DNA of 15,840 nt, taken from Bacteroidetes bacterium UBA2322 (lineage in GTDB: Bacteria > Bacteroidota > Bacteroidia > Chitinophagales > UBA2359). The translations under genes were made by a program, and so were the position numbers. The notes under the pieces were generated by a model, which was not told where the DNA came from, made no database searches, and saw only the letters and a program-made list of their open reading frames with translations. The stretch is from the NCBI GenBank assembly GCA_002345145.1, contig DDVC01000045.1, forward strand, positions 1 to 15,840, read 5' to 3'. Below are positions 1 to 6,895 of this stretch, one piece after another. Position 1 is the stretch's first letter; every line of letters begins with the position of its first letter.

Positions 1-104
1 TCCGTGTTATCCGTGTGCTAATTGATGTCGGTTTTGCGCACTTACCGGCAGCACGTCATTTTACATCAAACTCGGGTCACACCCCCTGTAATACTTCTCA
101 CACT

Positions 105-139
105 TTTGTGTACCCCCTCTTAACCAAACCCTACCTTAC
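105..139 (+). promoter_or_regulatory. Weak candidate promoter for the aldose epimerase gene
   Basis: A TTTG at 105-108 is followed after 23 nt by TACCTTAC at 132-139. This is a partial match to the Bacteroidota pattern TTTG-N19-TAnnTTTG: the -7 element lacks the last two consensus bases and the spacer is long. Transcription starting about 7 nt downstream would leave a very short leader before the ATG at 158. The match is weak and rests on position as much as on sequence. Confidence 0.25.
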
Positions 140-157
140 CCGCTAAGTTTACACGCA

Positions 158-1126
158 ATGACTCCCTACCGCCTTACCCAACAACCATTTGGCAACTATA
201 CCCAATACACACTCAGCCACACCCAAGGCGCAGCTTTGTCTGTTATTCCCCAATTTGGGGCAAACTTACACGCTGCTACACTATACCATAGCGGTCAATC
301 TGTTGCTGTAATTGATGGCGACCCCGATGCGCAAACGCTGCAAGCCAACCAATGGTACAAAAGCGCAAACCTGCTGCCATTTCCTAATCGGATTAAAGAT
401 GGCGCTTACCTTTTTAATGGTAAACATTACCAACTACCCCTTAATTTTCTGCAGCAGCGCCACGCCATACATGGTTTGGTTTACAATAAGCCCTTTACCT
501 ATTTATCTTCCATCTTACAGGAGCGGTTTGCGGCTTTTAGTTTTAAACTCCATTTTGACGGACAAATACAGGGTTATCCCTTTCCGTTTGAAGCAACCAT
601 TATTTACCGGCTCACGGATACCAATTCGGTTACTTGTACGGTTAGGGTGGTTAATACCGGTTTGAATGCTATGCCTTTTGCTACCGGTTGGCATCCGTAT
701 TTTACCTTTGACAATAACGATATTGCCGATTTGCAACTGTGTTTGCCGCCAAATTTGCAACAACTGCTTACCGATGAACGCCAAATTCCCACCGGTGCTG
801 TTATGCCAAACCAACATTTTACCACTTTAACACCCATTGGTAATACCGTTTTAGATACTTGTTTTAAACTGCCCGATGCACCTACAACACCCCAAGCCGA
901 AACCGTTTTGTACTGCCCACAAAAAAAACTTGCCCTACGTGTTTGGCAACAAACAACTAAGGGCAAGTATGCGTATGTACAAATTTTTACTCCTCCAAAC
1001 AGAAAATCGGTAGCCATAGAACCCATGACCGCTGCGCCCAATGCTTTTAACAATGGTATGGGTTTGTTGGTACTGGCACCGGGCAAATCTTTTGTGGGCA
1101 GCTACGGGGCAATACTCACTTTTTAA
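158..1126 (+). CDS. Aldose 1-epimerase (mutarotase) family protein
   Basis: This 322-residue protein belongs to the galactose mutarotase-like family, which interconverts alpha and beta anomers of hexoses or acts on related sugars. Visible family landmarks are PFPNRI at residues 74-79 (sugar-contacting Arg78), HAIHGL at 102-107, TGWHPYF at 176-182 (His179, the likely general acid) and IEPMT with Glu288 as the likely general base, followed by PNAFNNG. The beta-sandwich fold is expected to span the whole chain, and the length is normal. There is no signal peptide, so it should be cytoplasmic. The ATG at 158 is the first in frame and lies just before the conserved fold begins. It stands alone, convergent with the SPFH gene 17 nt downstream. 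The family and catalytic residues are clear; the true substrate (galactose, glucose or a sugar phosphate) cannot be read from the sequence. Confidence 0.9.
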   Translation: MTPYRLTQQPFGNYTQYTLSHTQGAALSVIPQFGANLHAATLYHSGQSVAVIDGDPDAQTLQANQWYKSANLLPFPNRIKDGAYLFNGKHYQLPLNFLQQRHAIHGLVYNKPFTYLSSILQERFAAFSFKLHFDGQIQGYPFPFEATIIYRLTDTNSVTCTVRVVNTGLNAMPFATGWHPYFTFDNNDIADLQLCLPPNLQQLLTDERQIPTGAVMPNQHFTTLTPIGNTVLDTCFKLPDAPTTPQAETVLYCPQKKLALRVWQQTTKGKYAYVQIFTPPNRKSVAIEPMTAAPNAFNNGMGLLVLAPGKSFVGSYGAILTF

Positions 1127-1143
1127 TAGAAAACTACCTGTAA

Positions 1144-1920
1144 CTACCGTTGTTGGTCGTTTATGAGCAATGGGGTTTTACCATCGGTAATAATAATTTT
1201 GGTATTGGGCGAGGCGCTCAGCTCTTTAAACGCATCAATACTTCTGAGTTTAATAATCTGCTCATTAAGTCCTTCGGAAAGTATTTTTTGAGCATCTCTT
1301 ACACCTTGGGCTTCTATAATTTTTCGTTCAGCCTCTAACCGCTCGCGTTGCAGTTCAAATTCCATGCGTTGAGCAAACTGCTCGGCAGCCAATTTGTCTT
1401 CAATGGCAGTGGCAAGCGAGGGTGGCAGTTGTATGCTTTTTAGTAGTACCGCTTCTATATTAAATCCTCTGCCATTCAGTAATCGCGCCATGTGTTCGGC
1501 AATTTCTTTTTCTATGGTAGCTCTTTCGGCAGTGTGCATATCCTTGGCATAAAAGCGCGAACAAACATCGGCTGCCGCAGAACGGAAAACACTTAAAATA
1601 ACCACTTCTTCATAATTGGGACCAATGGTTTCTATTATGTCAGAAGCCTTGTTTGACTGCACATTGTATAAAATAGAAATTTCAGATTTAATGTTAAGAC
1701 CTTCTTTAGAGGGCAGAGTGAGTTTTACTTCTAAGTTTACCGTGCGGGTGGGCAATTTTATTACTCTTGAAATAAATGGATTGTAAACCACCAAACCAGG
1801 GTTCAGTTCTTTATCTCTTAGTTTTCCTAAAGTTCGTTTTACCCCTATATCGCCTTGCCTGATAACAGAACAACTGCTCAATAATAACAGCGATGCAAAG
1901 ACCAAAAATGCAATTCTCAT
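1144..1920 (-). CDS. SPFH/band 7 (prohibitin-like) lipoprotein
   Basis: This 258-residue protein has a short N-terminal hydrophobic stretch (residues 3-14) ending in the lipobox LLSSC, so Cys17 is the predicted lipidated residue after signal peptidase II cleavage. The SPFH domain follows: GDIGVKRTLGKL near 23-34, NPGLVVYNPF, a beta-rich core to about 140, then a long charged helix (about 165-225, rich in Glu, Arg, Ala and Gln) typical of the prohibitin/stomatin coiled coil. Family members form ring or cage-like membrane oligomers that scaffold proteins or modulate membrane proteases. A lipid anchor instead of a transmembrane N-terminus places this protein outside the cytoplasmic membrane, in the periplasm or on the outer membrane. 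No membrane-protease partner (FtsH, NfeD or HflC-like) lies beside it. The ATG at 1920 places the lipobox correctly. The specific role is unknown. Confidence 0.88.
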   Translation of the reverse strand: MRIAFLVFASLLLLSSCSVIRQGDIGVKRTLGKLRDKELNPGLVVYNPFISRVIKLPTRTVNLEVKLTLPSKEGLNIKSEISILYNVQSNKASDIIETIGPNYEEVVILSVFRSAAADVCSRFYAKDMHTAERATIEKEIAEHMARLLNGRGFNIEAVLLKSIQLPPSLATAIEDKLAAEQFAQRMEFELQRERLEAERKIIEAQGVRDAQKILSEGLNEQIIKLRSIDAFKELSASPNTKIIITDGKTPLLINDQQR

Positions 1921-2022
1921 GTTTATGAAAGTTTTTGAGGTTTGAATAATAGTATTACTTTCAAATGAACAGATTTACACTGAAAGGGTTTACAATATCA
2001 GCTTATATCGGGATAAAAATTC

Positions 2023-2030
2023 TACCTTTG
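2023..2030 (+). promoter_or_regulatory. Candidate Bacteroidota -7 element upstream of cysQ
   Basis: TACCTTTG matches the Bacteroidota -7 consensus TAnnTTTG at all fixed positions. It lies 43 nt before the cysQ ATG, in the divergent spacer shared with the SPFH gene. No clear TTTG -33 element sits 17-23 nt upstream, so strength is uncertain. Confidence 0.5.
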
Positions 2031-2073
2031 ACACCCGAAAGAGGTTTTCCTTTACCAATATCCTCAATACTAC

Positions 2074-2850
2074 ATGCACCCCGTTATTGATATACCCATA
2101 CTCATTCAAATAGCAAGGCAGGCAGGCAATGCCATTTTGCAAGTTTACCAAAACGAATTTGAAGTCATACGCAAATCGGATAATTCACCCATAACGCTTG
2201 CCGATACAGCGTCAAACGAAGTGATAAACAGCCATTTAACCAAGCATTATCCGCAAATTCCCATTATTTCGGAAGAAAACAAACTCACCGATTACGCCAT
2301 TAGAAAAGACTGGAATTACTGCTGGATAATAGACCCTTTAGATGGTACAAAGGAATTTGTAAACAGAAATGGCGAGTTTACCATTAACATTGCCCTCATA
2401 GAGAAACAAACACCCATTTTTGGGCTAATCTATGTGCCGGTATCGGGCGAGCTGTATTATGCACTAATGGGCAAGGGGAGTTTTTACCTTGCGCCCAATG
2501 CCGATAAACCCGTTCAGATTTTTGCCCAAAAACCAATGCCCGGCGCTCAGGTGATTACCTTTGCCAGCAGGTCGCACATCAATGAAGACACCCGCCGGTT
2601 TATTGAGGGGTTGAAAACAATATACGGCGATGTGCAAGTTACCGGCGCAGGCAGCGCCCTTAAATTTTGCAGAGTGGCAGAGGGTAAAGCCCATTTTTAC
2701 CCCCGATTTTCGCCATGCAGCGAGTGGGATACCGCAGCGGGGCATATTATAGCCACCCAAGCCGGCGCTACCGTTACCCAGCCCAACGGCGAGCCCCTGC
2801 TATACAACAAAGAAAATTTATTAAGCCCCAGTTTTATTGTATCGGCTTAG
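2074..2850 (+). CDS. cysQ: 3'(2'),5'-bisphosphate nucleotidase CysQ (inositol monophosphatase family)
   Basis: This 258-residue enzyme belongs to the metal-dependent, lithium-sensitive phosphatase superfamily. CysQ members hydrolyse 3'-phosphoadenosine 5'-phosphate (PAP) to AMP and phosphate, clearing the by-product of sulfate assimilation and sulfotransfer. Diagnostic residues are Glu67 in SEEN (66-69), the metal-binding motif IDPLDGT at 86-92 (Asp87, Asp90), and the C-terminal WDTAAGH at 218-224 (Asp219). SEEN and DPLDGTKEF favour the CysQ branch over plain inositol monophosphatase. Length and start are normal for the family, and no signal peptide is seen, so it should be cytoplasmic. It is a single gene, divergent from the SPFH lipoprotein and convergent with the uncharacterised helical gene. 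No sulfate-assimilation genes lie in the window. Family assignment is firm; PAP as substrate is inferred. Confidence 0.9.
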   Translation: MHPVIDIPILIQIARQAGNAILQVYQNEFEVIRKSDNSPITLADTASNEVINSHLTKHYPQIPIISEENKLTDYAIRKDWNYCWIIDPLDGTKEFVNRNGEFTINIALIEKQTPIFGLIYVPVSGELYYALMGKGSFYLAPNADKPVQIFAQKPMPGAQVITFASRSHINEDTRRFIEGLKTIYGDVQVTGAGSALKFCRVAEGKAHFYPRFSPCSEWDTAAGHIIATQAGATVTQPNGEPLLYNKENLLSPSFIVSA

Positions 2851-2881
2851 GAAATGAAAGGGGATAGCCTAAATCTATCAA

Positions 2882-3370
2882 TTACCCTTCTGCCGTATGC
2901 CACGAGCCGCAATCAGCCCAAAAATGGAGTTTGTGGTCGGGGTTGGTAATTTCGTCTGCTATATCATTTGAAAGTTGCAGGTAGCCGTGCGCCTGTTCGG
3001 GCTCATGAGCTGCAAGTAAGGCATGAGCCTGTGCATTCATAGCATAGGCATAACTCACCATAGGCACATCATCGGCAAAATTTTGGCATAACGTGCAACA
3101 TTGCTCAGCATAATGTTCAGCTCGGGCTGCATTATTTAAAGAGGCATATACAACCGTAAGCAACCATTGGTGGCGCACCAATTTTTCTTTTTCTTCGGGC
3201 AGTTGATGCTGATGATAACAGGTAGCATGTGCAGTTTGCTCTAATAGTTCATCTTCGGCAGGGCTGCGTTGGTTTTTTTTGCAAAGTTTTACGGCTTGTT
3301 GGTAACACTCATTAGCAAAGTAATGATGAATTTGGGGCAAATTAATATGGTAAGCAGGATTTGTTTGCAT
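2882..3370 (-). CDS. Uncharacterised TPR-like helical protein, rich in His and Cys
   Basis: This is a 162-residue protein with no signal peptide or membrane segment. The sequence reads as consecutive amphipathic helices: about 10-31, 38-56, 60-78, 81-98, 104-122 and 125-141, with TPR-like alternation of small and large hydrophobic residues (for example VVYASLNNAARAEHYAEQC). It resembles, from memory, a widespread unnamed family of about 160 residues carrying an AHAS-R-x-HW-like segment and a WxxSxVYAxL-like segment; here the counterparts are AHATCYH (47-53) and WLLTVVYASL (69-78). No function is known to me for that family. Composition is odd: 14 His and 7 Cys (22, 30, 51, 91, 92, 95, 154), about 13% of residues. 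The ATG at 3370 is the first plausible start. It is monocistronic and convergent with cysQ. A real gene is likely from its coherent protein character; the role is unassigned. Confidence 0.7.
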   Translation of the reverse strand: MQTNPAYHINLPQIHHYFANECYQQAVKLCKKNQRSPAEDELLEQTAHATCYHQHQLPEEKEKLVRHQWLLTVVYASLNNAARAEHYAEQCCTLCQNFADDVPMVSYAYAMNAQAHALLAAHEPEQAHGYLQLSNDIADEITNPDHKLHFWADCGSWHTAEG

Positions 3371-3493
3371 AGTTTAGTTTTTAGGGTGGATAATTTTGGG
3401 CAAAATTCTGTTTTATGGGGCAATAATGCAAGTATGTGTGTAAAAAAACACAAAGAGTTTACAATGGCATCATAAAAGTATGTTCATAAAACT

Positions 3494-3501
3494 TACCTTT
3501 G
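3494..3501 (+). promoter_or_regulatory. Candidate -7 element for the cytochrome/glycosyltransferase/ribBA unit
   Basis: TACCTTTG is a full match to TAnnTTTG and lies in the 291-bp divergent spacer between the helical protein gene and the cytochrome gene. No good TTTG -33 partner is visible. If used, the leader would be about 155 nt long. It contains two small inverted repeats (CCCAA/TTGGG near 3528 and GTTGTT/AACAAC near 3545), neither strong enough to name as an operator or terminator. Confidence 0.4.
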
Positions 3502-3661
3502 TTTACTCGTATCCTAATAGGTACTGCCCAATTTGGGTTCTTTGTTGTTAAAACAACCAATTTAGTAAAGACCAAGACACATAGTAAGTAGCTGCCTTTT
3601 TTCTTGCCCTACTAAATCAAACTTTGCCTGCTTAAAACTGTTTTTTAGCCAAAAATATATT

Positions 3662-4366
3662 ATGCCAACCCGCAGCTTATTTTTACCGTTTTTTTGTTTG
3701 TTGCTGTTTGCTGTTGCCTGCACACATGACCAAGCCCTGCCCGAAGACCCCATTGATACCGGTTTACCCTGTTCGCCCGATGTGGTATATTTTCCGCTCG
3801 ATGTGTTGCCTATTTTGGAGGGCAATTGTGCCTTTGGCGGCTGCCACGATGCAGGCACCCGCGCCGAGGGAGTACAACTCGATTCTTACGTTAATGTGGT
3901 TACTACCGGCGAGGTAAAACCCGGTAAACCTCAAAACAGCGAACTGTATGAGGTAATTACTGAAACTAACAACGACAAACGAATGCCGCCCCCGCCTTAT
4001 GCACCACTATCCGATGCTCAAAAAGCCATTATTGAAAAATGGATTTTGCAAGGCGCAAAAAACCTAACCTGCACTCCCGAAGGCTCTTGCAACACTACCA
4101 ATGTAAGTTTTGCTGCCACCGTTGTACCTATTCTGGAAACCGGTTGTCTTGGTTGCCATGGAGCAGAGGTTTACCAAATTGCCGGCGATGGCATTAACCT
4201 ATCGGGTTATGATGCCGTAAAAGCGGTGGCGCAAAATGGTAAACTCTTTGGCAGTATTAACCACAGCAGCGGTTTCAGCCCCATGCCCAAAGGCGGCTCA
4301 AAATTGCCCAACTGCCAAATAAACCAGATAAAATCTTGGATAGATGCCGGCGCGCCCAATAACTAA
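3662..4366 (+). CDS. Two-domain c-type cytochrome-like lipoprotein
   Basis: This 234-residue exported lipoprotein has a hydrophobic N-terminus (residues 5-19) ending in AVAC, giving lipidated Cys20. It contains two copies of a small cytochrome-c-like module. Copy 1 (about 43-134) has PILEGNCAFGGCH, a CX4CH haem motif (Cys56, Cys61, His62), with Met108 in KRMPPPP as the likely distal ligand. Copy 2 (about 148-234) has PILETGCLGCH, a canonical CXXCH (Cys162, Cys165, His166), with Met208 in SPMPKGG. Each copy ends in a similar helix, IEKWILQGAKN or IKSWIDAGAPN. The layout matches the Planctomycete-cytochrome-C-like (PSCyt1) family seen on Bacteroidota envelope lipoproteins. Two haems would make it a periplasmic or outer-membrane electron carrier, but the redox partner is unknown. 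It is first in the likely operon, 41 nt before the GT4 gene. The CX4CH spacing in copy 1 is unusual. Confidence 0.85.
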   Translation: MPTRSLFLPFFCLLLFAVACTHDQALPEDPIDTGLPCSPDVVYFPLDVLPILEGNCAFGGCHDAGTRAEGVQLDSYVNVVTTGEVKPGKPQNSELYEVITETNNDKRMPPPPYAPLSDAQKAIIEKWILQGAKNLTCTPEGSCNTTNVSFAATVVPILETGCLGCHGAEVYQIAGDGINLSGYDAVKAVAQNGKLFGSINHSSGFSPMPKGGSKLPNCQINQIKSWIDAGAPNN

Positions 4367-4407
4367 CCCATGCAGCGTTTAATTGCTGTTCTTACACCAC
4401 GCAAAAC

Positions 4408-5628
4408 ATGAAAATTCTGCAACTATGCAAAAAGCCGCCATTTCCCGCCGCCGATGGCGAGTCAATAGCCATACTTAGCATAACGCAGGAACTACACCGG
4501 CGCGGACACCAAATACATGTATTGTACATGAACACGCCTAAACATCGGTTTAATCCCGATGATTTACCCGATGAGGTAAATAAAATAGCCCAATTTGAAG
4601 CGGTTTTTGTCAATACCCGATTTTCTTTTTTTAGGGACACCTATGCCTTTGTTACCGGTTTTTCAAGCCATATCATGCGCTTTGTCAGCATAGAATTTAT
4701 AGGAGCTATCAGGCGGCTGTTACAAACTAACCACTTTGATGTGGTGCAAATGGAAGGCATTTACTTAGCTTATTACCTTCCGGTTGTTCAAAATTTAGCG
4801 CCACACTTGCCTGTTATAATGCGCACCCACAATATAGAACACGCTATATGGTACAGGGTAGCAGATGAAGAGAAAAATCCGTTTAAGCGCTACCTACTTG
4901 CCCTGCTTGCCCGCCGCTTGGAGCGATTTGAGTACCAAATGTTACCCAGATTTGATGCCATTGCTTCTATATCGCCTGCCGATACGCAAATAATGAAAAA
5001 CAAAGGCAGAATGCCCGAAATTATGACCCTTCCGGTAGGGGTAAACACGGATAAGTACCCTTATACACCACCCGATAACACCACAACGCCCAATTTGTTT
5101 TTTATAGGCTCGCTCGACTGGCTGCCCAACCGGCTGGGGTTGCAATGGTTGTTTGAAAAGGTGATGCCCTTAGTGCAACAAACCTATCCGCAAGTGCAGT
5201 TGATGGTTGCCGGACGCAATGCTCCACCCGATTTTTTGACCCAACAAATATCGGGTGTGCAAATTATTGGCGAAGTGCCCAATGCCATTACCTTTATGCA
5301 GGAGCAGGGCATTATGCTGGCACCGCTGTTTTCGGGCAGTGGTATGCGGGTAAAAATTATAGAAGGCATGGCTTTGGGCAAACCCATAGTAGCCACCTCC
5401 ATAGCGGCTGAGGGTATTGGCTGTCAATCCGGAGTAGATATACTCATTGCCGATGAACCCCAAGCATTTGCACAGTATATCTGCCAACTTTTATCCGACC
5501 TTCAATTTTGCCGACAATTGAGCGCTAATGCCCGCACTTTTGTACACAAGCACCACAACAACAGCGTTTTGGTAGCCCAATTAGAAGACCTTTACTCAAA
5601 ACAGCTAAAAAAATACCGTAAAAACTAA
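4408..5628 (+). CDS. GT4-type glycosyltransferase (GT-B fold)
   Basis: This 406-residue protein matches the family 4 glycosyltransferases that transfer a sugar from a nucleotide donor to a lipid or saccharide acceptor. The N-terminal Rossmann domain starts at MKILQL, with a loop at PAADGES (residues 13-19, the glycine-rich acceptor side) and RTHNIEH in mid-chain. The second domain begins near NLFFIGSLDWLPN and contains VAGRNAP, IIGEV, and the donor-site block GSGMRVKIIEGMALGKPIVAT (Gly312 onward, Glu319). In the classic EX7E motif the first Glu position is Ser311 here; variants of this kind are seen in the GSGxRxKxxE clade. No signal peptide or transmembrane segment is seen, so it should act at the inner face of the cytoplasmic membrane. 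It sits 16 nt upstream of a GT2 gene, which suggests a shared glycan or glycolipid pathway. Donor and acceptor are unknown. Confidence 0.9.
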   Translation: MKILQLCKKPPFPAADGESIAILSITQELHRRGHQIHVLYMNTPKHRFNPDDLPDEVNKIAQFEAVFVNTRFSFFRDTYAFVTGFSSHIMRFVSIEFIGAIRRLLQTNHFDVVQMEGIYLAYYLPVVQNLAPHLPVIMRTHNIEHAIWYRVADEEKNPFKRYLLALLARRLERFEYQMLPRFDAIASISPADTQIMKNKGRMPEIMTLPVGVNTDKYPYTPPDNTTTPNLFFIGSLDWLPNRLGLQWLFEKVMPLVQQTYPQVQLMVAGRNAPPDFLTQQISGVQIIGEVPNAITFMQEQGIMLAPLFSGSGMRVKIIEGMALGKPIVATSIAAEGIGCQSGVDILIADEPQAFAQYICQLLSDLQFCRQLSANARTFVHKHHNNSVLVAQLEDLYSKQLKKYRKN

Positions 5629-5644
5629 TTGAACCCCCGCTATT

Positions 5645-6895
5645 TTGGGTTCAAAACCAATAAGGGTTAATTTTGCGGCATTATTAACCACTGCCTTTAC
5701 CTTGCTTTTCGTTTTATTTCAAATACTTTACTGGCTGGCTGCTTTGGGTATTGCCCATACCTACCTGTTTTATCCCGTACTGATAAAATGGCTGGCAAGG
5801 GGCAGAGAGTTAAATACAAATACCTATACCCCTACCGATGAACTGCCCGAAGTGGTTATTTTAATGGCAGTTTACAACGAGGAAGGCGTAATAAGCCAAA
5901 AACTCCATTCGATATTTGATACCCATTACCCCTTAAACAAGGTAAAACTGTGGATAGGCTCCGATAATTCAACCGATAAAACGCACAGCGTTATTACCCA
6001 ATTTAAACACCGGTATCCACAATTAGAGCTTACCGTTTACGAGGGTAGAAACGGGAAACCCCGTATCTTAAACCGATTGATGGAGGCAAATGCCCACCGC
6101 TTGCCACCCGATACCGTTTTGGTTTTAACCGATGCCAATGTGCTGTTTACCCCCCAGTTGCTTTTTCAGTTGGTAAAACACTTTAAAAACCCTACCACCG
6201 GCGTGGTTGGCGCTAATGTGCTGAACATAGGCGTTAAAGAAACGGGCATTTCATTTCAGGAAATGTGGTACATACGGCGAGAGAACGTGGTAAAACACTA
6301 CGAAAGCATAGCCGGTGGCTGTATGATGGGCGCTTTTGGAGCTTGTTTTGCCCTGCGCAGCCCATTGTATGAACCCATACCCCCCAATTTTGTAGTTGAT
6401 GATTTTTACCTCACTATGGTGGCATTAGAGCGCCGTTTTACCGCCCTAAAAGAGTTAGAGGCTGTTTGCTACGAAGATGTATCGGAAGATATTTCGGAAG
6501 AATACAGGAGAAAAAAGCGCATCTCATCGGGCAATTTTCAGAATCTTCATCGGTTCAAAAAACTTCTCTTACCCCAAAACGGCATGGTTGCATTTTGCTT
6601 TTTCTCCCATAAGGTACTGCGTTGGTTTACTCCGGGTTTGTGGATGGTTATGTTGCTTATATCGGGATACTTAGCCATGCGAACCAATGTTTACCATTGG
6701 TTGTTTGTAATGCAACTTGCTACCTTGCTGCCTTGGTTTGCCGATGCAGTGTTGAGCAAGGTAAACATAAACGTTAAGTTGTTCAGATTTGTGCGCTATT
6801 TCTACCTCATGAATCTGGGTTTACTTATCGGATTTTTAACCTACTTAAAAGGAATTGACACCAATGTCTGGAAACCCACAAAACGGAACACCTGA
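5645..6895 (+). CDS. Membrane-bound GT2 glycosyltransferase
   Basis: This protein of 416 residues is a processive-type family 2 glycosyltransferase. An N-terminal membrane segment (about 10-38) precedes the GT-A catalytic domain: VVILMAVYNEEG (70-81), GSDNSTDKT, the metal/nucleotide site TDAN (Asp163), and the acceptor-side VDDF (Asp252, Asp253). The segment YRRKKRISSGNF (287-298) replaces the canonical QXXRW. Three C-terminal membrane segments follow (about 323-345, 350-372, 384-402). There is no in-frame ATG before residue 75, inside the catalytic domain. The start is therefore TTG at 5645, with TTG at 5702 a second option that would shorten the first membrane helix; an in-frame TGA at 5630 excludes anything further upstream. 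The gene follows the GT4 gene by 16 nt and overlaps ribBA by 32 nt. It probably helps build an exopolysaccharide or surface glycan; product unknown. Confidence 0.88.
   Translation: MGSKPIRVNFAALLTTAFTLLFVLFQILYWLAALGIAHTYLFYPVLIKWLARGRELNTNTYTPTDELPEVVILMAVYNEEGVISQKLHSIFDTHYPLNKVKLWIGSDNSTDKTHSVITQFKHRYPQLELTVYEGRNGKPRILNRLMEANAHRLPPDTVLVLTDANVLFTPQLLFQLVKHFKNPTTGVVGANVLNIGVKETGISFQEMWYIRRENVVKHYESIAGGCMMGAFGACFALRSPLYEPIPPNFVVDDFYLTMVALERRFTALKELEAVCYEDVSEDISEEYRRKKRISSGNFQNLHRFKKLLLPQNGMVAFCFFSHKVLRWFTPGLWMVMLLISGYLAMRTNVYHWLFVMQLATLLPWFADAVLSKVNINVKLFRFVRYFYLMNLGLLIGFLTYLKGIDTNVWKPTKRNT

Noticed and set aside
1..21. Possible C-terminus of an upstream gene, or a repeat built on TCCGTG (two copies at 1-6 and 10-15).
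   Set aside because: Only six codons precede the stop in frame 1, and two 6-nt copies are too little to call a repeat. The sequence left of the window is needed.
604..1086. 160-codon open frame on the minus strand opposite the aldose epimerase gene.
   Set aside because: It lies wholly within a gene with clear catalytic motifs, and its translation has no coherent domain or start context.
2863..2879. Possible terminator GATAG/CTATC between cysQ and the convergent helical gene.
   Set aside because: The stem is only five A+T-containing pairs with no T-tract on either strand.
3528..3558. CCCAA-T-TTGGG palindrome and GTTGTT/AACAAC inverted repeat in the leader of the cytochrome gene as an operator or attenuator.
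   Set aside because: Both are short, with almost no loop, and occur in A+T-rich sequence where such matches arise by chance.
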